A DNA stretch of 64,000 nucleotides from Ruminococcus sp. (lineage in GTDB: Bacteria; Bacillota; Clostridia; Oscillospirales; Ruminococcaceae). The notes below the pieces were generated by a model. That model was not told where the DNA came from. It worked only from the letters and a program-made list of their open reading frames with translations, and made no database searches. Position numbers and translations under genes: made by a program. Shown here piece by piece: positions 8,849-17,773 of this stretch (its first letter is position 1; each line of letters begins with the position of its first letter). Location: assembly GCA_017471405.1 (NCBI GenBank), contig JAFUTK010000056.1, forward strand, positions 34,928 to 98,927. Direction: 5' to 3'.

Positions 8849-9715
8849 TTAATCCAGCCGGTCCCGGCGGGAGACGATAAGGGTCATCACCGCCGACAGG
8901 AGGATAATTGCTCCCACCGTCAGAGCGTAGAGCCAGATCGGTCTGCCATAGAATGGGTTGTCTGAGGATATGACGGCGTACTTCACCGGGTCTAGCTGAA
9001 AGTAGGTATAATCGTATTTCACCTTTATCACCGACTGACCCAGCTCGAACAGCTTGGTCAGTACATAAACGGGTACAAAAATTAGGACAGATACTCTTCC
9101 GAAGCAGTTGGAGAGCGCCAGCGCCAGCATACCGCAAGCCCCGGCATACAGGGAGAAAAGGAACGCCGCAAAGGTCTCCCCCAGAAAGGGAGAAAAGAAT
9201 ATGAGCTCCAGCGTTGTATCCCGCATTGAGAGGAAATCCTTGCCCCCCGCTGTGGCTTCACCATAATTGGGGTCGAAGAGATTGAGCATACCGGGAGCGT
9301 AAAAGATGTGGGTGAGGACATAGCTTACCATAATGGGGATAAAGAAAATCAGGAAGGACCCCACAAAGGCGGTCATCAGCTTGGAAAAGTAATAGCGCCG
9401 TCTGCCGCATCGGCTGATGACTATATCGCTGATACGGGTGCTCTTGTCCACATAAAGCGAAAAGGAAAAGGGCAGCACTGCAATGAAGGGAAAGAAAAAC
9501 AAAAGCGTGTCCAGCTGGCGCTCGCCCGACTCGTTTAAAAAGCCGGAATGAACAGCCCCCAGGTCGGCGTAGTCGAATACGTCGATATCGTTCATCGACT
9601 TGAACCAGAACTGCTGAACGAAGATATACATCACATAGAGCAGCACGACCGTAAAGCTCACCTGAAAGCCCCGCTTGCGGAGCATAAGGCTCATTTGTGC
9701 GCGGAACATTTTCAC
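8849..9715 (-). CDS. ABC-2 type permease subunit
   Basis: The protein is about 288 residues, with an N-terminal basic stretch (MLRKRGFQ) before the first membrane helix, a large loop, and a cluster of four to five helices in the C-terminal half. It is the first gene of the exporter operon. The most likely start is a GTG seven bases after GGGGG; an ATG lies six codons further upstream. A longer reading frame continues into the interspersed repeat at 9763-9807 and is not believable as protein. Confidence 0.7.
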   Translation of the reverse strand: MKMFRAQMSLMLRKRGFQVSFTVVLLYVMYIFVQQFWFKSMNDIDVFDYADLGAVHSGFLNESGERQLDTLLFFFPFIAVLPFSFSLYVDKSTRISDIVISRCGRRRYYFSKLMTAFVGSFLIFFIPIMVSYVLTHIFYAPGMLNLFDPNYGEATAGGKDFLSMRDTTLELIFFSPFLGETFAAFLFSLYAGACGMLALALSNCFGRVSVLIFVPVYVLTKLFELGQSVIKVKYDYTYFQLDPVKYAVISSDNPFYGRPIWLYALTVGAIILLSAVMTLIVSRRDRLD

Positions 9716-9762
9716 AGCATTACCCCCATTCATTTTATTATCCGATGAGCGTTCTTTCTGCT

Positions 9763-9807
9763 CCTCGCCGCTGATGCGGCTCGGAGAAGTGCGGGAAAGC
9801 ATATCAC
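9763..9807. repeat. double-hairpin interspersed repeat, copy 2 (truncated)
   Basis: A complete module B hairpin (CCTCGCCGC-TGAT-GCGGCTCGG) is followed by only the first arm of module A (GCGGGAAAGCATATC). It lies between the promoter block and the first exporter gene, so it would be in the transcribed leader. Confidence 0.7.
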
Positions 9808-9828
9808 GTAAGATTTACACATTTAGCT

Positions 9829-9855
9829 TACACTCTGCCCTTGGGGCGGAGTCAA
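9829..9855 (-). promoter_or_regulatory. promoter block of the ABC-2 exporter operon
   Basis: The minus strand reads TTGACT, a GC-rich spacer with a CCGCCCC/GGGCAG dyad, then TGTAAG. It is 24/27 identical to the block before the MutS-like gene, so the two operons may share a regulator. The -10 is poor. Confidence 0.5.
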
Positions 9856-9996
9856 TAGGCCGGGGAATATTTCGTCGGATATGACAATTGCTCCGCCTTG
9901 AGTTTGGGCATTTTCACCTGTACTGAAGCCATTATAGCTGAGGGAGGCAGAGGTGTCAAGGAAATCGGCGTGAGCTGCGTGATTTTGTCGTGAAAT

Positions 9997-10030
9997 GCAA
10001 AAAGCCTCCGGCTCAGACCGAAGGCTTTGC
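9997..10030 (-). terminator. intrinsic terminator of the two-component operon
   Basis: AAAGCCT-CCGG-CTCAGA-CCGA-AGGCTTT hairpin with a minus-strand T run, overlapping the last codons of the histidine kinase gene. Confidence 0.8.
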
Positions 10031-11329
10031 TATCATATCCACCCGGCAGCAGAACATTCCCTCCTCCTCGAAGAAGTCTGCCCTGCCGCCGTATCTTTCC
10101 GCTGTCTCCCTGATTATGGAGGTGCCGAAGCCATGCTCCGACTTATCCCTCTTGGAGGAGGCAAGCTCAGGGTTTTTATCCAATACGGAGCTGTCTATTG
10201 TATTCTTCACAGTGAAGGTGTAAAAGCGCTCCTGCTCGCAGCTTATCTCCAGTGACAGCTCCGGCGTTTCTCGTTTCGAGGACAGGCAGGCGGCGATGGC
10301 ATTATCCAGAGCGTTTCCGAGAACGCTGCAAAGGTCAGTGTCCCTTATGCCCTCTATCCTCTCTGCCGAGAGGCAGGAGACCCTTATTCCCTTGCCGGCG
10401 GCGTAGGACAGCTTTGAATTGACAAGGGCGTTGACCACCGGGTTTTTAGTCTGCACAAAGGGGCTCATCAGCGAGAGCCGCTCGCTGTTCTCCACCGCAA
10501 AGCTATAGGCTTTATCAGCCTCACCGGAGGCTATCAGCTCGCTTATGGTGAGAAATGAGTTCTTGGTGTCGTGCCGGAGTTTGCGAATCTGCTCGTATTG
10601 CTGGCGGGCATTTTCAATGTAGCCGGACTGATAATGCTCCCTTAAGGAGGATATCTCAAGGCTGCGTTCTAGCTCCTCCTTACGGCGGCGGTCGGCAATA
10701 AGGCGGTAGGCAAGCACATCCAGCACCGCGATGAGCAGCATAACCGTACTGCCGTAAAGGCCGGAATAGCTGCTGGGGAAGGTGTAGACGTTCAGCGTGT
10801 TGTGCAGCACCACCGTCATCACCAAAGAGATCATCAGCACCGCAATAACAGTGCTCACGCTGACGTCGTCAAGGCGCTCTCCGCGCTTCATTTCCAAGAG
10901 TATGCCGAACATATAAAAGCAGAGTATCTGCACCGAAACAATGACATAGAAGGACGAAGAAAGGTCGCTTAGCATCTGCCCCAGCGGCAAGCCGTGAAGT
11001 ATGGAGGTGGTGAACATCGAGATAAAGCTGACCGCCGCTCCCACAACTGACGGAAGAAGCGACAGTCCCAGCCGCTTGAATATATTACCCCGCAGGAAAA
11101 CAAAGGCCGCAGCGGCCAGCTCGGCTATGAGCAGCATATTCGCAAGGTAAGGGTAGCCGCTCAGAATATTGGAGAGCATAACCGCAAAGCCCTGAGCGCC
11201 TCCCACAAAAATAAGGAAGAATATCCTGTAGGCTGAATAACGGAAGGTCTTAAAGTGAGCTATGAAGGCTATGCACATCAGCGACTGGATAAGGTCAACA
11301 ATGCCGTGAAAGCCGGAGATATGGGTCAT
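10013..11329 (-). CDS. AgrC/LytS-type sensor histidine kinase
   Basis: This 438-residue protein has about six transmembrane helices in residues 5-210, then a coiled linker and a cytoplasmic kinase region. The phospho-acceptor is His253 in RKLRHDTKN. The N box is GNALDNAIAAC and the glycine-rich lid HGFGTSIIRETAERYGG, typical of GHKL kinases of the AgrC (HPK10) class. It would phosphorylate the LytTR regulator encoded just upstream; the two genes overlap by four bases. Exporters on both sides make a peptide or antimicrobial signal plausible, but no small signal-peptide gene was found beside it. Confidence 0.88.
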   Translation of the reverse strand: MTHISGFHGIVDLIQSLMCIAFIAHFKTFRYSAYRIFFLIFVGGAQGFAVMLSNILSGYPYLANMLLIAELAAAAFVFLRGNIFKRLGLSLLPSVVGAAVSFISMFTTSILHGLPLGQMLSDLSSSFYVIVSVQILCFYMFGILLEMKRGERLDDVSVSTVIAVLMISLVMTVVLHNTLNVYTFPSSYSGLYGSTVMLLIAVLDVLAYRLIADRRRKEELERSLEISSLREHYQSGYIENARQQYEQIRKLRHDTKNSFLTISELIASGEADKAYSFAVENSERLSLMSPFVQTKNPVVNALVNSKLSYAAGKGIRVSCLSAERIEGIRDTDLCSVLGNALDNAIAACLSSKRETPELSLEISCEQERFYTFTVKNTIDSSVLDKNPELASSKRDKSEHGFGTSIIRETAERYGGRADFFEEEGMFCCRVDMIAKPSV

Positions 11330-12060
11330 CGCGTCTCCCTCCTTAAATATTCGGTGAGGCGCCTGTCTGTCTCCTGCTTACAGCCCCGGCTCATAGGCAG
11401 CCGTCCGCCGGTCTTTAAGACCACCAGCTCACAGGTGAGGTCAAGGCTGAAAACATAGCGCAGATTTACAAGATACTTTTTATGTACTCTGACAAAATGC
11501 TTTTGGGAGAGCTCCCGCTCGCAGTCGGATATCCTGCCCCGGACCGCAAAGGGCTCGCTCCTGCCAATGATGTGGTAGAGGATATTGTGGTCGCTGCTCT
11601 CAATGAAGACAATCTCCCGAAGCGGCACCGAGAGCCTTCCCTGCTCCTTGTTTACAAGGTCGACGCGCTGGTCCTGGAGCATATTCTCCGACAGCCGGGA
11701 GATGACCCTTTCAAGCCTTGCGGCCACTGCCCCGCCGGCCTCCTTTACGATGAAATCAAGCGGGCGGAATTCAAAGCTGTCATAGACCAGCTCACTGTGG
11801 GAGGTGAAGAAGATGATATAGCAGGAGGGGGATATATCCGTAAGCACCTTTGCGGCTGTGAAACCGTCGGTGCCCGGCATATCAATGTCCAGAAAAACCA
11901 CATCGAAGGGCTGAGCTCTGTGGACCTCAAGCAGCACATCGCCGCTTGTGAAGGAGTCAACGCTGACGGCTATATCTCTTTTGGAAAATGCCTCGGAGGC
12001 TGCCCTTGAAAGCATACCAAGAAAGGCCTTGTCGTCATCACAGACAGCGACTCTTTTCAT
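11326..12060 (-). CDS. LytTR-family response regulator
   Basis: The 244-residue regulator has a receiver domain in residues 1-120, with acidic pocket D8-D10 and phospho-acceptor Asp58 in VVFLDIDMPG. The LytTR DNA-binding domain in about 140-240 contains FIESSDHNILYH and HKKYLVNLRYV. It is the AgrA-type partner of the kinase encoded next. It is first in the operon behind a promoter with exact 17-base spacing. Likely targets are the ABC operons on either side; that is inference. Confidence 0.9.
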   Translation of the reverse strand: MKRVAVCDDDKAFLGMLSRAASEAFSKRDIAVSVDSFTSGDVLLEVHRAQPFDVVFLDIDMPGTDGFTAAKVLTDISPSCYIIFFTSHSELVYDSFEFRPLDFIVKEAGGAVAARLERVISRLSENMLQDQRVDLVNKEQGRLSVPLREIVFIESSDHNILYHIIGRSEPFAVRGRISDCERELSQKHFVRVHKKYLVNLRYVFSLDLTCELVVLKTGGRLPMSRGCKQETDRRLTEYLRRETR

Positions 12061-12109
12061 CTAATGTCCCTCCCTTTTGAATGTACTCGTCTAGGTTTCA
12101 GCTATGAAC

Positions 12110-12138
12110 ATCATAGCACATATCCGGCTTCGGGTCAA
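12110..12138 (-). promoter_or_regulatory. sigma-A promoter of the two-component operon
   Basis: Minus strand TTGACC, 17 bases, TATGAT, about 50 bases upstream of the regulator start codon. Confidence 0.65.
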
Positions 12139-12170
12139 GCAAAAAAGAGCCCCCTCAGTGGGAGCTCTTA
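12139..12170 (-). terminator. intrinsic terminator of the double-ATPase ABC operon
   Basis: Minus strand AAGAGCTCCC-ACTG-AGGGGGCTCTT hairpin followed by TTTTTT, just after the permease stop codon. Confidence 0.85.
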
Positions 12171-12176
12171 TATTCG

Positions 12177-12935
12177 TTATAAAGGCAGGTCCTTCCTTGC
12201 GAACACCAGCCTTCCGGCGGCAAAGGCCGCAAGGGCAATGGCTGCGGGGAAGATGAGCTTGCTTATCCAGTCGGTGCTGCCTGCGAGAACAGACTGATAA
12301 TCGTAGAAGCTGCAAAGGGTCAGGTACTTGAAGTTCTTAAGCCCCTCAACTCCCAGATTTCCAAACATCGCCAGCATATTAGCCAGTATGGAAACTCCAA
12401 TGAAGGCACCGCTCATTCCGATGGAATACTTGGTGGAGTTGAACACTCCCGAGAACATGAAGCACACCGCAGCCAAAGCTATGCAGACCATAAGCGCCGA
12501 GAGGTTCACCTGCAATATCATCTTGCTTGTCAGTTCCCCTGCCAGTGAGCTGTAGGCAAGCTCACCAAGCGCCAAGGGCTTTACGCGATTTACCAGCAGG
12601 TGCGCCAGTGTCTGTATGCCGAACATCGCCACAAGGGAGTTGACAAGGTAAAAGGCTTGGGTAAAGGTCACCGATGATCGCTTTGTCGGGGTTGAGAGGA
12701 CGTATGCCATAGAGCCGCGGTCAACCTGAGATGCCAGCAGCTTGTTGGCAGTAACCAGAACATAGATGCCCGGAAGAATAGTAGTCATCATTCCGTAGAA
12801 GATAGTAAACAGCAGCGAGCGGGTCATATCCAGCGAGGAGAACTGCACGCACAGCAGCGTCATAACTCCCGTCATGCTCCCCCACATAACTGAATTGGAT
12901 TTGATGGACTGTTTTAAAAGCGGTAAACTAAGCAC
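12177..12935 (-). CDS. ABC-2 type permease with two dedicated ATPases upstream
   Basis: The 252-residue polytopic membrane protein has about six hydrophobic segments. It starts with GTG eight bases after GGGAGG and overlaps the preceding ATPase gene by eight bases. Its motif-poor sequence and position mark it as the membrane half of an ABC exporter. One permease gene follows two different ATPase genes, so the complex may carry an ATPase heterodimer on a permease homodimer. Substrate unknown; lipid, peptide or antimicrobial export are all possible. Confidence 0.75.
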   Translation of the reverse strand: MLSLPLLKQSIKSNSVMWGSMTGVMTLLCVQFSSLDMTRSLLFTIFYGMMTTILPGIYVLVTANKLLASQVDRGSMAYVLSTPTKRSSVTFTQAFYLVNSLVAMFGIQTLAHLLVNRVKPLALGELAYSSLAGELTSKMILQVNLSALMVCIALAAVCFMFSGVFNSTKYSIGMSGAFIGVSILANMLAMFGNLGVEGLKNFKYLTLCSFYDYQSVLAGSTDWISKLIFPAAIALAAFAAGRLVFARKDLPL

Positions 12936-13839
12936 TTCTTTTTCCTCCCTTTTCTATTACGTCGGTGTAGTAGCCCTCAAGCGTGAAGGGCCTTTCACGC
13001 AGGTATCTTATGTCAAAGCCGGAGAGCTCTCCGAAAAGCTGTTCAAGTCCGTTTTCTTGGACAGATATATCAATGTGGAGCGCGTCTCTGTTGGTATGTG
13101 TTACGGCCATTTTAGTGGTCAGCAGAAAGCGGTCGATATCCCTTCCGGACTTGAAGCCCACCCGGTAGGCCTTGGGCAGGCCGGCGGTGAGGGTGCCGGT
13201 CTCGATGAGGTCGAGCTTCTTACCGTCCTCGATGAAGAGCACGCGGTCGGCAGTGTCGTCCAGTTCCTTAAAAATGTGGCTGGACATAAGCACTGCGGCT
13301 CCCCTCTTCTTTTCCTTGAGTATCAGCTCGGTGAGGGTGTCCCTCATCAGCGGGTCGAGGCCGGTGCTGGGCTCGTCAAGCAGCAGCACGTCCGGACGGG
13401 ACATAAACGCCGCCACCAGAGCCGTTTTCTGCTTCATTCCCTTGCTCATTCGCTTAAGGGGAGCATCAGAATCCAGACGAAACATATCCACCAGCTCGCC
13501 GATGTAGCGGCTGTCCTTTATCCCCAGATACTCCGCCCTGAGCTTTAAAAAACTGGTGCCGGAGCCCATGTCCGGGAAATCTATCTCCCCGGGGACGTAG
13601 CCCACCCGGCTCATAAAACTGCCGGAGGAGCGGGTGCAGTCGCTATCAAAGATGGAGCAGCTACCGCTGTCCGGTCTGATGAAGCCCATTAGCTGCCGGA
13701 GGGTGGTGGTCTTGCCGGAGCCGTTGGTACCCACCAGCCCGAACACCTCTCCCTGGCGGACGGAGAAGCTCAGGTCGAACACTCCCCGCCCGGAGCCGTA
13801 GTCTTTGGTAAGGCTCTCCGCCTTGATTATATCACGCAT
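12928..13839 (-). CDS. ABC transporter ATP-binding protein (BcrA-like)
   Basis: This 303-residue ATPase has Walker A GTNGSGKTT, signature MSKGMKQKTA, Walker B VLLLDEPSTGLD and a switch histidine in MSSHIF. The C-terminal ~80-residue extension is typical of BcrA-type exporters. It is about 40 percent identical by eye to the ATPase encoded immediately upstream, which suggests a tandem duplication. The two genes overlap by eight bases, and the permease gene overlaps its 3' end. Confidence 0.88.
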   Translation of the reverse strand: MRDIIKAESLTKDYGSGRGVFDLSFSVRQGEVFGLVGTNGSGKTTTLRQLMGFIRPDSGSCSIFDSDCTRSSGSFMSRVGYVPGEIDFPDMGSGTSFLKLRAEYLGIKDSRYIGELVDMFRLDSDAPLKRMSKGMKQKTALVAAFMSRPDVLLLDEPSTGLDPLMRDTLTELILKEKKRGAAVLMSSHIFKELDDTADRVLFIEDGKKLDLIETGTLTAGLPKAYRVGFKSGRDIDRFLLTTKMAVTHTNRDALHIDISVQENGLEQLFGELSGFDIRYLRERPFTLEGYYTDVIEKGGKRSA

Positions 13840-14743
13840 AGCTCACACCTCCGAAGGTCTTGTTGCTTTTGTAGAAGTGCATAAAGTACTCCTCCAGCGT
13901 TACCGAGTGCTCCTCGAAAGAGCGTATTGCAAAGCGCTTGATGGCTTTGATGAAGCGGTTGATGTCGCTGTCGTCCACCACTACCGAGCATTTGAGGGAG
14001 GAGCGGTCCCGGAGCCTGAAATCGAAGCTGCCGTTGCCAAACTCCGCAAAGTCCTTCTCATTCTCAAAGCCCACTGTGATGATGTTGTTCAGGCCGTGCC
14101 TTATCTCGGCGGCGTCCACAGTAGAGACCAGCCTGCCGTCCTTGATAATGGCTATCCTGTCGCAGAGGGCTTCCACCTCCGCGAAGATGTGGCTGGAAAG
14201 GAGCACCGTTCTGCCCCGCTGCTTTTCCTCCTTTATGAGGGAGATGAACTCCTCCTGCATTATGGGGTCAAGGCCGCTGGTGGGCTCGTCTAAGAGAAGT
14301 ATCTCCGGGTCGCCCATAAAGGCTGCGGCAACTGCCAGCTTGCGTTTTTCTCCGATGCTCATTCGCTTAACACTTCCGGAAGGGTCCAGCTTGAAGCGCT
14401 CCAGCAGCTCCTGCGCTCTCCTGTCGATGCCGCCGCCCCTAAGCTCGTTCATCATTTTTAGGAAGCCCGCTCCGGTAAGTCCGTCAGGGAGGGCGACCTC
14501 TCCGGGCAGGTAGCCCACCCGTTTCATTATCTCGCTGCTCTGTCTCGTGCAGTCGAGACCGTCTATGGTGGCGCTGCCGCTCTGGGGCTTGGAAAAGCCC
14601 ATCAGGTGGCGCATAGTGGTGGATTTGCCGGCACCGTTGGGGCCGAGAAATCCCAGCGTCTCGCCCTTATCTACATCAAAGCTCACCTCGAATACTCCTC
14701 TGCCGTGTCCGTAATCATGAGTAAGCTCGTTTACATTTATCAT
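13832..14743 (-). CDS. ABC transporter ATP-binding protein (BcrA-like)
   Basis: The 303-residue ATPase has Walker A GPNGAGKST, signature MSIGEKRKLA, Walker B ILLLDEPTSGLD and the switch histidine in LSSHIF. It opens the two-ATPase, one-permease operon. GGAGGA precedes its ATG. Its length equals that of the neighbouring ATPase, and the shared YGxGRGVF start supports a duplication. Three AAATGTT repeats at 11-base spacing lie 57-85 bases upstream and may bind an activator. Confidence 0.88.
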   Translation of the reverse strand: MINVNELTHDYGHGRGVFEVSFDVDKGETLGFLGPNGAGKSTTMRHLMGFSKPQSGSATIDGLDCTRQSSEIMKRVGYLPGEVALPDGLTGAGFLKMMNELRGGGIDRRAQELLERFKLDPSGSVKRMSIGEKRKLAVAAAFMGDPEILLLDEPTSGLDPIMQEEFISLIKEEKQRGRTVLLSSHIFAEVEALCDRIAIIKDGRLVSTVDAAEIRHGLNNIITVGFENEKDFAEFGNGSFDFRLRDRSSLKCSVVVDDSDINRFIKAIKRFAIRSFEEHSVTLEEYFMHFYKSNKTFGGVSYA

Positions 14744-14799
14744 AGCTCTTCCTCCGTTTCCGTTTGGTATGTCTGTATGATACCCCCGGAATTTTTTTG

Positions 14800-14828
14800 A
14801 AATGTTTGAGAAATGTTTGCAAAATGTT
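14800..14828. promoter_or_regulatory. three 11-bp-period direct repeats (AAATGTT)
   Basis: AAATGTT begins at 14800, 14811 and 14822. On the strand of the leftward ABC operon this reads TTAACA, CAAACA, CAAACA with 5-base gaps, a pattern like boxes of OmpR/PhoP-class activators. It lies between divergent genes and could control either. Confidence 0.4.
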
Positions 14829-14882
14829 AAAGCAGGAAAATAACAGGCATTTTTTTCTTTTTCTTGCTGCCCCCTCCTTTTC

Positions 14883-14911
14883 TTGACAAACCTATGCCGG
14901 TGTGGTAAATT
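14883..14911 (+). promoter_or_regulatory. promoter of the lipoprotein-DUF3810-tsaEB operon
   Basis: TTGACA, 17 bases, TAAATT. A better -10 hexamer (TATAAT) sits 7 bases further on at non-ideal spacing. The GTG start codon is 37 bases beyond. Confidence 0.5.
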
Positions 14912-14947
14912 ATATAATAGGTATCTGTTTAAAAAGGGGGCGATGAT

Positions 14948-16657
14948 GTGAGAAGGCTGCTTGTCTGCGCGGCAGCGGTGTGTCTGCTGCTTTCCGGCTG
15001 CACTATGAATAAGGGCGGCAGGAATGACGACACAGAGGAAAAGGCCACTACTACTATCTCCATCAACCCCTCCACCGAGTCGGAGATAGCCGACACCGGC
15101 AGCGATATCCTCTACGACCGCTGTGGCGTGACTGTCCGGGCGACAGGCTACAACGGAAAAGCCTTGACCCTCACCTTCACCAACAGCTCCGACAAGGAGC
15201 TCTCCCCCGAGACCCTTTACATCGAAAAGGACGGTTTCTGCGAGAGCGGAGATTATCTGTATGTCCCTGACTTGTCGCCGGGAGCCACAGAGACCGCGGA
15301 AATAGACGGGCTTGACGGCGTAGGGACGCTTAAGCTGAGGTTCTATCTCAGCGAGGAATACAATTTCGTCGAGAACAGCTTGTCCGACGTCATATCTGTG
15401 GGGCTTGACAGATACAGCACCCTGCGCTCCCAGCCCCTGACTATCCCGGTGTATGAGGACGATAGGCTGAAAATAAGCCTCTCACAGGTAAGCTACAGGG
15501 AAAGCAGCAACCGGGTGAGCCTCAGCCTCATCGCCCGCAGCAAGACCGATGAGGACCTGCTGCTCATCTCAAAGAATGTAAGATGCGTCCACGAGGATTA
15601 TTTTGCCACCCTTTCAGGATTCCTTCCCGCCAAAGGGCAGGCGGAATTCCGTATGATAGCCCTGACCTCCAACGCCACCTTAGGCGCCGAGGCGCTGGAC
15701 AGCATCACCATGGGCCTTACCGCCTACAAGGCTGATGATTACATAAAGGACCCCTATTCCGACGAGCTTGCTCCCCTCTTTGAAACTGAGGAAATGACAG
15801 TTGCGCTGCCGGGCTACGGCAGACCGGAAAATGAAGTGCCGACGCAGCTCACTGAGGCGCAGCCCCTTTCCGAGTTCCGCTCGGAGGTGCTATCCGACAG
15901 CAGCCTGACCGAATTTGCTCCCGTCTACGCCGACAGCTTCTCGGACGAAAATGCCAAGCTTGACTTCTGCTTTGCCGCTAAGGAGACCAGCGACAGCAGG
16001 ACGAGATACCACTTTTACTTCAAGGCGGCAAACCTCCTTGACAAGCAGATAAAGCTGGTGCCCTACGGCATCTTTAACGGGGCCACTGCTTCATTTGTAT
16101 GCAGCAGCAGCGTTCCGGCTATGACTGAGGAATATGTGGATATCCGCTGCGACCTGCTGCCGGACACCCTCCTGGGCGACCTGACAGATGCGGAGCTGAT
16201 GATAGAGCTCCGCTATGATGACGGTCACGACGACGATTCCTCCCGCATAGGCTACACCGGTGGCATAAGGCTTGCCTTTGCGAATAAGCCCTACCGCGCC
16301 GCTGACCCTGCTCCCGAGCAGATGCTGCTCTCCGATGCCGGAGTAACGGTATATGCCACAGGCGTTATGGAAATAAACGACACCCGCTCGGCGCTTAAGC
16401 TATTTATAAAGAATGAAACGGCAGCCCCCGTCTATGTTCACGTCTATACAGTTGATGACGACAGCCTATACAGCTTCTATGGATATGTCCTCGCCTACTC
16501 CGGGACACTTTCGGAGGGAACGGTATCGCTCTACTCTGATGATGATACTGCTCCGACAGCGGAGGATATAGACGGGCTTAAGGTAACGGTATTCACGCAG
16601 ACTACCGACGGAGATACGATATCCTCAGGTGAAGGAGTAATAAAATGCATAAGCTGA
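14948..16657 (+). CDS. large lipoprotein of unknown function
   Basis: The 569-residue precursor begins with GTG eight bases after GGGGG. It has a type II signal peptide with lipobox LLSGC (Cys18) and a Thr/Ser-rich linker. The mature part appears to be a chain of beta-sandwich repeats: similar segments recur four times, each near a YDRCGVTVRATGYN or SDAGVTVYATGV type motif ([VI]YATG..). No catalytic motif was seen. It overlaps the DUF3810 gene by 13 bases, so both are probably made together at the membrane. I do not recognise the family. Confidence 0.7.
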   Translation: MRRLLVCAAAVCLLLSGCTMNKGGRNDDTEEKATTTISINPSTESEIADTGSDILYDRCGVTVRATGYNGKALTLTFTNSSDKELSPETLYIEKDGFCESGDYLYVPDLSPGATETAEIDGLDGVGTLKLRFYLSEEYNFVENSLSDVISVGLDRYSTLRSQPLTIPVYEDDRLKISLSQVSYRESSNRVSLSLIARSKTDEDLLLISKNVRCVHEDYFATLSGFLPAKGQAEFRMIALTSNATLGAEALDSITMGLTAYKADDYIKDPYSDELAPLFETEEMTVALPGYGRPENEVPTQLTEAQPLSEFRSEVLSDSSLTEFAPVYADSFSDENAKLDFCFAAKETSDSRTRYHFYFKAANLLDKQIKLVPYGIFNGATASFVCSSSVPAMTEEYVDIRCDLLPDTLLGDLTDAELMIELRYDDGHDDDSSRIGYTGGIRLAFANKPYRAADPAPEQMLLSDAGVTVYATGVMEINDTRSALKLFIKNETAAPVYVHVYTVDDDSLYSFYGYVLAYSGTLSEGTVSLYSDDDTAPTAEDIDGLKVTVFTQTTDGDTISSGEGVIKCIS

Positions 16658-17772
16658 AACTGAAAAAAAGCACCTGGGCGCTTATCGCGGTCTTTGCCGC
16701 CTGTGTGCTGCTGAATATACTCGCGTGGGTATCCACCTCCTTCTCAGAATGGTACGGAGTACATATCTTCCCCATATGGGTCAGCGCTTTTGGCAGACCC
16801 ATAGCCCTGCTGCCATTCTCACTGGGAGAGTTTATGATAATCGCGGCGATAGCCATTGTTCTGCTGACGCCGGTGGTGCTCGCTGTTCTGCTGATAGTTT
16901 TGAAGGGAAGGCGGAAAAAGGTGCTGAAGGTCACCGGGCTCATCTGGCTTTGGATAATCGCCTTCATACTCGTCACCGAGACCCTCAACTGCTTTATTCT
17001 ATATCACCGCCGCACCTTCGGGGAGACCTACGGCATAGAAAAGGGCGGCCACACCAACGCCGAGTTGCTTGAGCTGTGCGACTACCTCACTGCCAACACC
17101 AATGCCCTGTCAGAGCTGGTGCAGCGGGAGGAGGACGGTAAGTTCATACTCACCACCGACCTTGACAAGACCTGCCGCAAGGCTATGGAAGCGCTGGGGG
17201 AGGAGTTCCCGCTGCTCGACGGCTACTACGTGACCCCCAAGCCGGTGATAAACTCCTTCTTTATGAGCCAGCAGTATCTTATGGGGATATACTTCCCCTT
17301 CTCGCTGGAGGCCAACTACAATCAGGAGATGTACCCCTCCAACCTGCCGGAGACTGTCTGCCATGAGCTCGCCCACACCAAGGGCTTCATGCTGGAAGAC
17401 GAGGCAAACTTCATCGCCTTTCTCGCCTGCGACCGAAGTGATGATATCGAGTACCGCTACAGCGGCTATCTGCGGGCGCTGAAATATGTGCTCTCACAGG
17501 TGAGGAGCAACTGCTCCGATGCGGATATCAGTCGGGTCTACGGCGCTCTCGCGCCGGGAGTAGTGGTGGACATAAACGGCAACGTGGACTACTGGCAGAG
17601 CGTTCAGGAAAGCGACGAGGGGCTGCTGCCCTCAAAGACCGTCGCCAAGGTGTCCGACGCGGCTATGGAGGCTTCCCTGAAAATGAACGGCGTCGAGGAC
17701 GGCAAGAAGAGCTACGGCAGAATGGTGGATATGCTGCTGGGCTACGGCGTCGGAAGGAACAACGGAGAATGA
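16645..17772 (+). CDS. DUF3810 membrane protein with HExxH motif
   Basis: The 375-residue protein has three hydrophobic segments in its first ~120 residues, then a ~250-residue domain with HELAHTKGF at about residue 238, a zinc-metallopeptidase-type HExxH motif, and a downstream EDEANF that can supply the third ligand. This matches DUF3810 membrane proteins, whose substrate is unknown. Topology suggests that the active site faces outward. It sits between a lipoprotein gene and tsaE, with one base to the tsaE start codon. Confidence 0.8.
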   Translation: MHKLKLKKSTWALIAVFAACVLLNILAWVSTSFSEWYGVHIFPIWVSAFGRPIALLPFSLGEFMIIAAIAIVLLTPVVLAVLLIVLKGRRKKVLKVTGLIWLWIIAFILVTETLNCFILYHRRTFGETYGIEKGGHTNAELLELCDYLTANTNALSELVQREEDGKFILTTDLDKTCRKAMEALGEEFPLLDGYYVTPKPVINSFFMSQQYLMGIYFPFSLEANYNQEMYPSNLPETVCHELAHTKGFMLEDEANFIAFLACDRSDDIEYRYSGYLRALKYVLSQVRSNCSDADISRVYGALAPGVVVDINGNVDYWQSVQESDEGLLPSKTVAKVSDAAMEASLKMNGVEDGKKSYGRMVDMLLGYGVGRNNGE

Positions 17773-17773
17773 T

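Noticed and set aside
9716-9802. Longer N-terminus of the first ABC-2 permease
   Set aside because: The extension would be translated from a hairpin repeat; a GTG with a proper ribosome site lies downstream.
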